The notes under the pieces are model-generated. The model had not been told where the DNA came from, did not search any database, and was given only the letters and a program-made list of their open reading frames with translations. Below, in pieces: positions 27,201 through 40,300 of a DNA stretch of 60,000 bases. Every line of letters begins with the position of its first letter. Within the stretch, counting starts at the first letter, position 1. Location of the stretch: assembly GCA_964035545.1 (NCBI GenBank), contig OZ037766.1, positions 3,468,501-3,528,500 on the forward strand. Reading direction: 5' to 3'. The translations under genes and the position numbers were made by a program. The stretch comes from Bugula neritina (taxonomy: Eukaryota; Bryozoa; Gymnolaemata; Cheilostomatida; Bugulidae).

Positions 27201-30200
27201 CCTCCATGCCAGTCTACAAGTAAACAGAGTAACTAAAAGTCTATAAAAACAAACTTCAGCTCTTTTGCAAGTATTGGAAGTTTGAATTACATTCCTCAAT
27301 GTAAAAAATATATCTGCACACACTCCTTTTAAAGGTCTAAACATGATAGACTAATGTGGAGGAATATTTTGTTAAGTGAGTGGAAAGTAGGCTCCGTCAA
27401 TTTGATTACGACACCACCTTAAAGTAAGAGCAAGATTTTCTTTGTATTCTTTGCAGATTTTATTTAATGAAGGCCACTTTATTTCATCTGTTTCCAAGCA
27501 GAATTAGGTCAACAGGAAAAGTTGCTATGTTATATGAACATGTGAAACTACAGGTATTAATGCCTATATAAATGTTGATATATTGATAGAAACTTGAAAT
27601 CATAGCATGACATTTCCCATTAAGTGGGAGTGTGGGGGGGGGGGGGTCAAAGAGTGACACACATATTAAACTGCTAGCCCTAGTACCATGACCGCTTACC
27701 TGTAGAACTTGGGGAATGAAATTGTTGACAGTTTTCACTTTTTCCTGAAAATGTTCTATCAAATAGAAAGTTAGTGACCAAACACTGAGGAGGTATAACT
27801 CCGACATCAATGTATTCCTAGTAAAATAATTACAATAGTCGTATGATAAAACATATACAAATTAAACAGGTTTTAAGTTTAAATAATGCAACAGTGCTAA
27901 ATAATAGAAAATCAAGTATATTTAGAGCTTTAATCCTCGGAAAGGTTGATGATAAAAAATTTTTTTAAAGGCTATGAACTACTTTTGCCTAAAATCATGC
28001 TAGCAAGAATATTGAGAACTTTTAAAGCAGCACAAGAGAAGTTGTCCGTCCCATATCCTATTAACCTTTGCTTGAGTTGTCATACCAGACTAGAATAACG
28101 TGAGTCATAATAGACAGGTGTTTCTGTCCACTAGATGGTAGCAGCTTATATATTGCTGGTATATAAGATATATGACAGAAAATGGAGATAGTGAATAGGT
28201 TGACCAATATGCGACTATTAAATATTATGAGTGGGCTTAACAAACACAACACATGGGCATAGCATAGCAGAAGAAAAATGCATGACATGAATCATTGTTA
28301 TGTCAAGTAACGATTGTTGGTACATCACCACAATAACAGCTAACAACTCCATTAAATTCAGTACACAAAACATTCGCTCTAATTCTTTACCATATCTGCC
28401 ATTAGAGACACAAAATAAAGATACTGTAACGCTACTAACTTGTTGTTAATCAGGTCCATAGACCTAGAGATAAATTCAACGAGAAAGTTAAGTAGTGATT
28501 TGACTAAATCTCCTTCTGGAGCGGCTTCCAGGAGGTAGAGGGCGCCACTTATGGCAGCGAGTCGGGTGGGAATGTGGATAGACCTGAAGGACTGCTCCAG
28601 CAGCTTGGACAGCTTCTCCTCCATGTTTGAATCCTGTGCCATAAAAAATAGCAGCGCAGTGTTAGAATTTAATCAGATAAATCCTTCACTAATGATTCAA
28701 TGAATCTGTGGGTACATCTTGGTTGGTAGCTTTAACGGTAGACCAGAAATAGTATCAAAGTCAAGTGAAATTCATCAAATTATTTCAAAAGAGCATATGA
28801 AAATTATTCAAATTTAAACTAAAACATGAAATAATTGAATTCATTAAAATAATTCAAATTCGGCAAGGCAGGACTATTTGATGTCATTTTGAAAGTGAAA
28901 CTGCACAAAAAATTGCCGTACAATCATGTAAATGCAAAGTGAAACTAAATTAAATATTTTTGTGTGTTAATAAGTTTGACACAATTTAGTAGTCATCATA
29001 ACTACCACACACAGCTGCACCATTTGAAATCTTACCAAGCGATACTTTTACAGCAACAATTTTAGAAAAAAATCAACCATTATCATCACCCAACATAAAA
29101 ACTATGTAAGGTAATTGTTTCATTTCACCAGATCAATTAATTAGCTAAGCTAACCTTAAACTTATCATTAAAGAAGATAATTAATGAATTACTAAACCAA
29201 CTTTGTGACGTTGAATAGCTGTGATACAGTACGTACCAGATGTATTGCCGCAGCTTTACATAGCCCTAGGACCACGTACTGATTCATCAACTCATCCTCA
29301 GCATGGTGGTTAAGGTAGAGGTCATATAGAGTAGAAAACATCCAAGCAAACTGACTCTTTTCATAGAAGAGATCTGAGAGCATCACAATCTACAGAGATA
29401 TGACAGTGTACAAGGATGTGTGCAACAAATCAGACGGCATATTTATTACCTTAACGTAATTTATATTTAAATTATAATTTTAAATTATAATTTCAAAAAA
29501 AGTTTAAATATAATTTAAATTGAAGGGCTCAGAAACAACTATAACTTCGTTGAGAGTTTTTAGTAACAGTATAAACTGTATTGGGTGCCGCAGTACCTAC
29601 ATATACCTACATACTACAACAGCGCAGAAGTAACAAGAGGGTAGAAAGTATATAATCTCATGTGAAAGCAGAGTATATAATTCAACATACCGATTTCGCA
29701 CACTCATTGAGCAGCATCAGCGGTGTCTTAGGAGTAGCAGACGGAGAAAGAAGGTGACTGTAGACATCAATGAGCAGCTTCAAACAGGACGCTGTGTCAA
29801 CACCCTGAAGAGACTTGATTGGTTGAGACTTTTCCGCCGACTCAACGTCTGCCTTCTCTATGCTAGAGATCAGAGGACTGAATGTGGACATCTGTGTGGT
29901 TAAGTGGCCAATAGACAGCTACAAGACAAAAGCAGAACATTAGTGACCATCAAATACAATGGTTGCCAAGCAACTACTATTGGTGCAGACGTTTATAGAC
30001 TGAGTATTTCTACCTGATTGTAGCCAATATCACAGCTGACTCTCTCCGTATTCACACAGAATAAATCCACTTCCTTCATACAATCACATCTGCTAACTTT
30101 TCTCCTGAGAAACATTCTAATCTGGTACAGCTTTTCCCCGGACCTGATGGAATTGAATACTGAGTAAAGTATAGACATAACATAACACAGTACAACGTAC

Positions 30201-32256
30201 ATATTAGTTGGTAAATAATCATGGCACAGCCAACTCACGTTGAGGACAGAAGAGAGGCAATTGGTTTCTGTCGGTGTGCGTTCTTATAGCAGGTGCAGAG
30301 GGGGTTACCGGGCTGAACCCTGTTCAACGTCTGACAGAGCAGTCCGGTGATACCCCTCAGGGCTGACACCATCCACTCGATGTTCTCCACGTCATCCTTT
30401 AACAAACATTAACAGTCTCTTGTAAACATCAGCCAGTAACAGAGTCTAGCCTACCATAACACTTTATAGTCCAGCTTAAAAGAAGAGCTAATATAACCAC
30501 TGATGGCAGAAGCATTCAGTAAATCAAAGTTCAACTTTTGTTTCACAGAATTAGTCACTTGCTGCAGAAATCTGCTATTGTCAAGTAACCAGGTACTATA
30601 GAGGTTTAGGCTTCATCTTCAACAGACAAGTTTTTTTCCAGAATATTGATGGCATCATATAAATAACAATGATTAGTATTTATATTGTTCATGATTGTGC
30701 AATGCTTTGTGATGCATTTACACTTTATGAATATCAACTCTTATCCAATAGATATGAATATATGAGTATAAAAAGGTTAAACCAGTAATATATTCCATGT
30801 GATATACAATTACTCCGGCATTATCATACATCCTGCTATAGAGTATAGGATTACAGACAAAGGAAACTAAAAGCAGGTTGCTAATTGCTTCAAAACTATA
30901 ATTTGTTTCAGTGGGATGAAAAATGTACTAGTCTCAACAAGTGCCGGCGGGTATTTAAGGAAAGACAACTACGACAGGTAAAATACCTACACTCCCCTAA
31001 TAATATCCACACATAGATGCATGTAGAACAACATACATTGTTTTAGTTACAAATTATTGATTCTTCAACAAATGTTAAAACATGAATTCATATTAATTAG
31101 TGGATTCTTTCCCAATTACATATTTCCGTCTCTGTATAGTTAAAGTAAGAGACAAACCTCCTCTGCAATATCTACATTCCCCGTGACGGCCACTGGACTG
31201 AGGAGGTGCAGCAGACACGCCCACGTCTCTTCAAACTGAGGTCTACTGATCCACCCTACAAACAGCACTGGACAGTTTAACTGGGCAATCAGCTATGGGT
31301 GAGTCAAGTGACACAGCAACAGGTAAAGTACCACTTGTCGCGTGTCACAGAAATATGGAAATCGCAAGAAAGAACTATTTTGAAAATATATGTCATATTA
31401 TGATGAGAAATCAAGTTATGCAATAAACTATTAGTTTCAATCCTATACTATATGATGAGGAATATCAATTAGACTTGATAATTAATTAACAATACTCTTT
31501 GTTATTCGACTACAAGCAGTGCCGACCTAATAGATTGTTTCTTTTAATAAAATCTCGAAGAACTACAGTGTCTTGCAGGGCATCTACTTTCAGTTGAGGT
31601 TTATTGTTGTCTTCCCTTGTTTCCGATGACATTAGGAACGCAGTGACTGGCATCCTCGCATGTTCGTTGACTGAGGGTAGCCTGGCCATGCCTGAGTAAA
31701 CAGATATACTCATATACAGGCTTCATAGGAGCAGTATTGACAAGAAGATAGATCAAGGAAAGCAGTTTAAGTGTAATTTCAATAGTTTTAGTTCTTTAGT
31801 TTCGGTCCTTTTTATAGAAAAGTCTCACAAGAACATACATTCTTTAGCAATGTTTCTTATTTTAAGCACAGCCTTTTTAAAAATTACTACCTGCTTTTCT
31901 GTTTGAAGATCACTATTTCATTGAACAAGTACTATATACATAATATGGTACTTCTAAGACTAGATTAATGCAAGGTGAAATAATTAAATACTTTTGACAA
32001 TAATTAATTAGTTTGAAAATAACTTTAAAACTGTTCATTATCCATTTTCCAGTACTGTGAAAAAGATTACAAATGCATTGACAAGATATAGAGTGGCCTC
32101 ACCTCGAATAACATTGTTGAGCAGAAAGACAAGGGAGGACGGTAAACCAGCCTTCCCGGCAAGTATGATGTCAGAAAGACACGTGACTAGCTGGGAGATC
32201 TGTATGTAACCATCTTGAGATATGGCCAGAGTTTCTACAGCATAGTGTGCAATCAA

Positions 32257-32293
<37 letters not shown>

Positions 32294-32330
32294 AATCTGT
32301 GGACAGCAGCTGTTTCGGGATTTGTCCCCT

Positions 32331-32385
<55 letters not shown>

Positions 32386-34321
32386 GCTATATTATATACT
32401 ATATTATATGTTATATTATATGAGATATTCTGCTATATTATAGGCTATATTATATGCAATATTATGTGCAATATTATAGAAAAAATTATATGTTATACTA
32501 TATGCTATATTATATAGAATATCACATGTTATATTATATACTATCTTATATGTTTATTAGCTTAAAATTTACACTTTCTAGCCAGCCCAGTGATTAAGCT
32601 GTGTGTTGCAGCAGCTAAGAATAGCATGCAATGAAAATCAGCAATAATTACTGTGAGTTTTATAATACCAGGACTTCAGAGCCAGCTGTCATTAGCAAGT
32701 GAACAGAAATCACAAATTAATTCAAGACTTGTTTGCAAAAAACTTATTATAAAACAAAATTGTTTAAGCATACAACCCTTAAACAGTAGGTAGACAATAG
32801 CTAAGACATATATGAATATTTTAATACTGCATAAATAAAGTGTGTCGGGGAATTTAAACATTTGTCACATACAACATACCTCGGTAGTTTTCTAACTCAG
32901 GAGTCAGTCCAGGCACATTCAAGCTGTTTAGAATGTAGGTGAGGGAGTCAATGACAGTGAAAACATGGCTGGGATTGCTCGCAAACACTGAAGTGAACTG
33001 TGAGTGCTTGAAAACATGACACAGCAGTGACAGGTGGGCGTATAGTTGGCAGATGTCAGCAGGTGCCATTTCTCCTGGTCCTTCCTCTGCATGGGAGGTC
33101 CAACTGAACATCATCTGACTAGAGTGTAGTGGGTGGTCCGCAGGTAGTTTTACTCTCTACAAAAAGACAGTACAGGTGCATGTAAAGTCAACAGCATGTG
33201 CAAGGTATTGGTAGTTGTCTGCTCTTTATACAATACAGCAGTAAGATGTAGAGTAAGCTAAGCTGGACAGTATATATTTATACATTCAATACCATGTATA
33301 GTCACAAAAATATAAACAGGCTAAAAAGTATTAAGCAATTAAACTTTCAGTAAACAATACATGATGCAGGGCAATGTAGGGTACCTCAAAGTATGAGACA
33401 GCGATATGACAGATAGCCAGTATATCAGACTGCTGCAGTCTGCTCAAGAATAGGGGGCAGTGCGTGAGGTAAACTGAGATAGCATTTATTATGCCTACAG
33501 AAATCACAGGCTGGCTATACACAGTGGAATCCTCCATGGAATCTGAAAGTACAATGAAGAGACAACTCATAAAAGTAAGTGACTTTATAACAGCTTTGTA
33601 ATTAGCATCATTAGTCATTGGTATAGGTTTACCAGTTCTTTTAAGAATGTGTTTATTGGAGAAATTAAAATAAGAATATTTTAATTTTATGTGCTATAAT
33701 AATTTACATAAATCCAATAAATAGCTACACAGGTACATGATAAATGTTTGCCAATTTAAAAAAAAATATTTGCAATTTCACCTCTACCATAAGGACAAAG
33801 TCTAAAATTCAAGGTGATTTTAAGGTCACTGCTGAGCTAAAAACAAACTTACTCTGAGTGGCATCTGTTTCAGCTGCAGGTGCAAACTTCATCCAAATCT
33901 GTTTTAGCGTTGTTTCACAGGCGGCCAATAACGGTGAGATGCGTTGGTTGGACTCATTCTCTACTCGGTGAGCTATGTTGACCACAGTTCCAGTATCGGC
34001 CCTAAGTGGAATATTAGGAACTCATTCTAAACAAACCCTTACATCTAACCGCTGCAATAAAAACCACTTTGCAAAGCATTTGATAAATGGTAATCCACTC
34101 CATTTTCTCAATTAAAAACAATAGCAGAATATCAACACACCATGTCAAGAGATATAAGAGCATGACTCATATACATGACTCATAATTATGCACTTGACAA
34201 GTATAATATAGATCTCACCTCACAGCTTTATCCGCACCATGTTTTATACACTCAGCCAGACAACTAAGTTGGAAGGATTCCCCCGACATTATAGCAAGGA
34301 TATCTTTGAGCCCAAGGCTAC
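24213..34321 (-). CDS. HTT: HTT segment 4: C-terminal HEAT domain, exons w31-w48
   Basis: Exons: w31 34219-34321, w32 33853-34001, w33 33385-33542, w34 32880-33156, w35 32103-32234, w36 31527-31691, w37 31158-31255, w38 30239-30396, w39 30014-30143, w40 29691-29918, w41 29237-29389, w42 28440-28633, w43 27700-27817, w44 27068-27213, w45 25902-26048, w46 25059-25221, w47 24546-24746, w48 24213-24368. Landmarks are [15 protein letters not shown] (w37), [11 protein letters not shown] (w41), LTFYLIEHF (w43), [12 protein letters not shown] (w45), [19 protein letters not shown] (w46) and [15 protein letters not shown] (w47). The w42 donor is AACAA|GTTAGT at 28440. The longer open frame down to ATATG|GTAAAG at 28391 breaks phase with w43. 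The final exon ends LEAIAAT. Confidence 0.92.
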
Positions 34322-37300
34322 CTGTAGAATAATAATATATATGCAGCAAAAACCATCAACAGTTCTTTGTATAGAATAAATTATGAGCATGACTGTGACC
34401 AAGTTGGAACACGTTTTTGTCTTTATGTAACACTGATATTTCATCAAAGAGAGGTCATTAATTATAAAATATACATTATTTAAACATTTCATCCAAGTAC
34501 TGATTGGGGCACAACAAGTAAAAGAGGAGCAAATAGGAATAACATCATTTGATAATGCAAAGAATATTATTTGCCAAAGCAAGGTAAGTTTCAAGTCACA
34601 AGGAAACCATGAAGCAAGAGAAACTGTGTTGAACAGAATAATTTAGAATGTCATTACCAAGTAGAGAGGCGCACAGCTTTGGAGAATTCCTATTATCACT
34701 GCACACACTCTTTGTTACAAGGAGGTAGAAATCTTTATCAGCCATGTTTTGTTGAGCCGACTGTATGTCAGCTTGAATGAGGGATATGGGAGAGAGAGCC
34801 GTGGGATAGAATGTGGCTCGTAATTTGTCAACCAAAGACAGCAAGCGTCTGTGGCTAAAAGTAGAACAAGTCTTTTAGTTATACATGCAGAAAACCGTCA
34901 GCTAAATTACCCAAGAAGTGAGAAAACAGGTAATATATAAGTTAATTGTATCTAATGATTGTCACCAGACAAATACAGCATTTTCTAACTATACACCGCA
35001 AAAACTACTATAGACAGCTGGCATGGAGATAAATGTAAGATACATATAAGAGAGAGACACTGGGTCAAAGCTATACGTACGTTCTTTTACTGTTATGTAG
35101 GGTTACCATCATCTTTAGCACATCTTCCGCCATCAGCTGCTTATGAACCGTCTGCAAATATACAAAAACTTATAATAAAAACACAGTGAAAGCTGTCTGA
35201 AGACACACAATATGTGACAGATTCTTACTTGCACTAAGACAAAGAATAAACTTTTCTACAAAGTAGAGCATTTAAACCAGATGTTACAGTAACTTTGACA
35301 GCAGCATAAGAGCACCTGCATTCCGATGTCACACACGTTGAGATACCAGCTAAAGTATGACATCATACCTGCTCATCTTCTGACAAGAGCACTTCTAATC
35401 TCCGACAAGCTACGCTGTCACACAGCCTGCTGATGCCAGAGTGACTAGATGACATCATCTTGTCGATAAGCAGCACGGTGACTGCCCCACTCTGCTCGTT
35501 GTGCATGTTACGCAGACAGGAGACTACATTGTACAGTTTAGTCGGCGTCGAGTTCATGTTGTAACGTGATTGGATGGCTGAGATGAACAGGCCACTGGCA
35601 GAGGAGTTACCAAACACTGTGCTGGAATGAAAAGTCAGCCACTAATGATTTTTTCTGCATAATTACATATTTAGATTTGAAATTGATGATAATATTGTTA
35701 ATACTACTTTTTTCATTAAGGCTTGCTGTTATAATAAACGTAGAAAAATTGCTTGGAGTTAGATTGATTTATCAATTTATTAAAATAACAAGAAAAGAAA
35801 TATCTGACATATAAGTCAATAGGAAAAATGTTCAGCAATTATGGATCAACATTTCATAGCTATACTTATAAACTCAAAAATATTATAAACAAACATAAAT
35901 ATATAATGACGTACACATAACTACACTGCAGTTTGAACTAATTGCAGTATTACCAGCTACGGTGATGCAAGATTTAGACTGAGTAGTGACCATTACACAA
36001 GTCAAGTCATTATGCTAGATAGAGGTGCACTGGTCAACTAGCTGTAACAATTACATTAGTTATACAGTGTGTAAAGAGTACCTCATAAAATCGCTGACGG
36101 GTGACTCATGCAGCTGGTCGATGATGTCATTAACATGGTTGACGGTAAGCCAGGTGAGGTGTTCGGCATCGTGCATGTTCTCCACCACGTAGTCACAGTA
36201 CATGGCCAGCCCCGTGCACTTGATTATCCTCTCATGCAGTGTTAGCAGAGGGGATACGCTGTAACAGATCAGTCACTTACCAGATACACTGTGGACAACT
36301 TCTTTTGCATGAGGGCCAAGTTCAGGACTCAGCCAAAACGAAGGGCCACATGTACACATATTAAACTTTATTATAATAAAGTAATTTGTCACCAAACCTA
36401 TACTGTGCTAATCAGAGTACATATAACAGTTTTTACTTATCTTAAGCATTAAAAGGGCCACTGAAAAATGGGCAAAGGGCCACAGGTGGCCCTGGGGACC
36501 CCAGTTTCCCACCCCTACTGTGGTGTAATGTTGACTATGATACAATCAACAGTATTTCCATCCACAGTAAAGGAAACAGACATTGTAACCACATATTTAT
36601 TCATTTATAAACATTACAAAATTCGTTAAATTGTTCCCATGTGGTTAACCCTCCATACATTGACTTCAAGTAGACTCTATTATTACAAGTTAATCAAAGT
36701 ACTGGACAACTCAAAGAGTATTACCCAAGTTCTGTGTCCTCATCTGAGTCTTTGGGGGTTCTGAGGACACTCTCCCACCAGCTATGGCTATCATAGTTGA
36801 GTAGCATGAGGATATAAGACCACTGCAGAGTAAGGGTGGGGTAGTGTTTACCCACTAATATTATCTGATCATTAATTTCCAGAACCAGCTGATGGAGATG
36901 AGATCCCTTCACTTTCAGCTGCTCCGTCATAAACTTTGCTACTTTACGGAAATGTCCTAAAACAGCAAAATACTTTTCTAGAACGCTTTACCTGACTGTA
37001 ACTGTCAATATATCACTCACCTGACCTTAGCTGTCAGTATATAACCTGACTGTAGCTGTCAGTATATAACTCACCTGACTATAAGCTGTCAGTATATCAC
37101 TTACCTGACTATAGCTGTCACTATATAACTCACTTAGCTATAGCTGTCAGTATATCACTCACCTGACTATAGTTGTCAGTATATCACTCACTTGACTGTA
37201 ACTGTCAGTATACCACCCACCTGATTACAGCTGTCAGTATATCACTTACCTAACTGTAACTGTCAGTAGATCACTCACCTGACTGTAGCTGTCACCATAT

Positions 37301-40300
37301 AACTCACCTGACTACAGCTGTCAGTATATCACTTCACTGTAGCTGTCAGTATATCACCCACCTGACTACAGCTGTCAGTATATCACTCACCTGACTGCAA
37401 CATGTAGCTGGTGTAAAGGAGAAGCAGGGTAAGCTGCTGAAGGGAGAACTCATAGTCTGACTTGCTAAGGTAAGGACAGCTGAGGTCTGCATACAGCCTC
37501 TCTGTACAGAATCCCACTATTTGTGTGAGGAAACTAAAATATGACAAGAATTGCTGCAGTGTATCAGTACCCGATTTCTGGCCACATGTGTTTAGTACCA
37601 AGTGTACTTCCTCTCACATAACAGCTAGTTGATAAATTCTCAACTACTTACACAAGATGAATAAAAAGAAGTTTTGCAAATATTTTGCATCTTATAATTA
37701 GACATAGCTTTCTATAACAAAAGCAGTTTTTAATTAGTCAAAAGGTATTAATTTTGAAAGAAGTTAGGAAACATAGTGATTAAAGTTGCGTTTATACCTT
37801 CACGATTTTCGGTCAAAATTTCAATTTGGCCGGGTTGAAATTTCTCCGAGTTGCATTGCATTGTAAAAGCCACTCGTTGAAATTTTTGTACTGTGATAAC
37901 TTAATCGGCCAATTTTAGAATAGGAGTAATAACTCCTTGTAAACATCGTTATTTAGTTATTACTTTGGCGATTAGACAACGTACTTATACGGTTATAATT
38001 ATATAGCCTACGCCTTCTCAATTATCGCTTTTATGCTTTCCGCTTCACTAATTCACGACGTTTACAAAGGGCATCAAATAGCTATTATGCGAGTCAAATT
38101 TCAATTTCAGAAAGTAAGCAACCGCATCAATATGATTTCAACGAGTTTCAGTTTGACTATAAAGGGGTACCCGGACAAGCATTATTAACTTAAACTCGGT
38201 ACTTTTTTCAGCAGAGGTATAAACGCAACTTAAGAGAATAGCTGTGCTACAGCAACAAGCAAGTTGAAAGAATTATTAAAACACGGCAAAAACATAATTT
38301 TAAAATAATTCTTGAGGTTTTTGCATCGGATGGGGGAGAATTATTGTTAACTATCAGCCTACACTACAAATATAAGAATTTCTACTTCGGTTATTTATTC
38401 ACTGCCCAATATAATCTCAATTTGTGTGACAGCGAACTGCATATATTCATTATATTGCAACAAGACTTTATTGTGAAGGATGAAAAGACTATCGGAACAA
38501 AACAGTAAGCCTTAGAACCAGTTTCCCAGCTACACCAGTAACGATAGACTATTGAGAGTACCTCGCTAGTAGCTCCTGTGGGAGCACAGAACCACACAAT
38601 GAGCTTATTACACTCTCACTGCTCTCTGACATCTGCCTGAAGGTGCTAGTGAATTCATCTGTTGAGCTGTAGAAACTTCCAGAAGCTATGAAGCTGTTGG
38701 ATAGAAGACTCCGGTCGAATGAGATCTCGAGTTCATTGAGGCGAGACAGGATCACTTCCTCTTTGCCGATGGACAGGAGCACCCTGAAGAGGGCCAGAAC
38801 GGAAGAGAGCCATCTTTCCTGCATTGCCCTGCTTCCCTGGATCATAGACATAGAGTTCAATATTATTTCTTCCTTATATAGGAGGTAGGTGCAGTAATAG
38901 AAAAATTGAGAAAAGCCTGTGTTCTAGATTAAGAATGTAGGAAAAAAAGTTATGTTCTTTCAAAAATTTCAGCCCGCACCCCAAACCAAAATTTATAAAG
39001 AAATTCAAAAAACTTAGGCTATCGCAATTTCTCCACTAATACTCCTAAATGTTATATAGAATGCCAACATATTGACATAAAACATGCTCGGAAATTACCA
39101 AAAACAAATCTAAGTATTGTATTTATAGTTAATAAATATTCACTATAAAGTAACTTGTATTTTTACCAGATGTTCCGGCTGAGTGAACAGAGTTTTGAGG
39201 AGCATGTCTACAGGTCTATAGACTGAGGGAGATACAGCCAGTAGAATACTCTGGAGGGAGAACATAGCGCCCCGACTTTCCAACTCAATCTGTAAGAAAA
39301 CAATCAATCAGGCGTGAACACAACTCCAAGTTGTGAGTGCACAACATAGTAGGTGTGAGAAATGCAACGAGTTCTAACCTTTTGCTTAGAAATTAAGGGA
39401 AACAGGAGATCAATGATTTGACGACTCAACTTTTTCCACTTCTCCTCGTTATCTTTCATCAGCTGGTAAAGCACAAGAGAGAGAAGCTCAAGAACCTGTA
39501 AAAAAGATTGTTGCATTAAAAATATACGATATAATGTGTTTGAAATTAGAAAATGGGTAATAAACTCGAAATTTTGTAGATTTTAAGGAATTAGAAAAAT
39601 AGAGCTTATAGGAGATTATGGCAAAGCATATCTTCTTTAAATTAACAATAGAAGTAACTCTTATGTGGAACAACAGTCATATTTAGAATGAGTTTAGTAA
39701 AAACTGAGAACAAAGCATTGTGATTTGGCAGATGAACAGTTTTTTGGGAATGAATGAAATTATCAATAAAACACTAATTATTTACAAAACTATTTCTCAA
39801 ACTAAATCATATAGTGACAGCCAAAAACTTTTGTCCTGGAAATTATTTACAAATGCTGATCTAAGCAATAAAAAATTAGCATAACTATAAAAAGTAAACT
39901 GAAAGAATTAGGTAATATTTTGAAAAATGGTTGCTTAAATAATGCATTGAATTATTAATTTAGTAACAACTGTGTACGGCAACTGCTTAATAAATTTTAG
40001 TAAACTGACTATTTTAAATGTGTTTTAAAATTGATTTTACAAGATTTTTATGAAGAAAGGCATATATTCAAATTTACAAATTAGGTTTATTAAAAAAAAG
40101 TTTATATGGCATAGTGAGAGAAAAAAAATTGAATTATCTATCAAGTCAATAAATTTAGCTGGCACTTTAAATAAAGAGAAAAGAATGATCATTTCTGATG
40201 AGAGAAAAAACCGGACAAAAACGTCATACCTTGGTATGGTGAATAAGACGGAGTAGCATGGAGGCCGTGACCTCTCTCTGAGTCTCAATGTCATGGAAGA

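Noticed and set aside
28379-28439. Longer version of HTT exon w42 ending at ATATG|GTAAAG
   Set aside because: It ends in phase 0 and would put w43 out of frame. The donor AACAA|GTTAGT at 28440 keeps the frame and matches the family alignment.
32215-32517. 100-residue Tyr/Ile-rich frame on the + strand
   Set aside because: It arises from (TA)n and TATATTATA repeats in an HTT intron and overlaps HTT exon w35 antisense.
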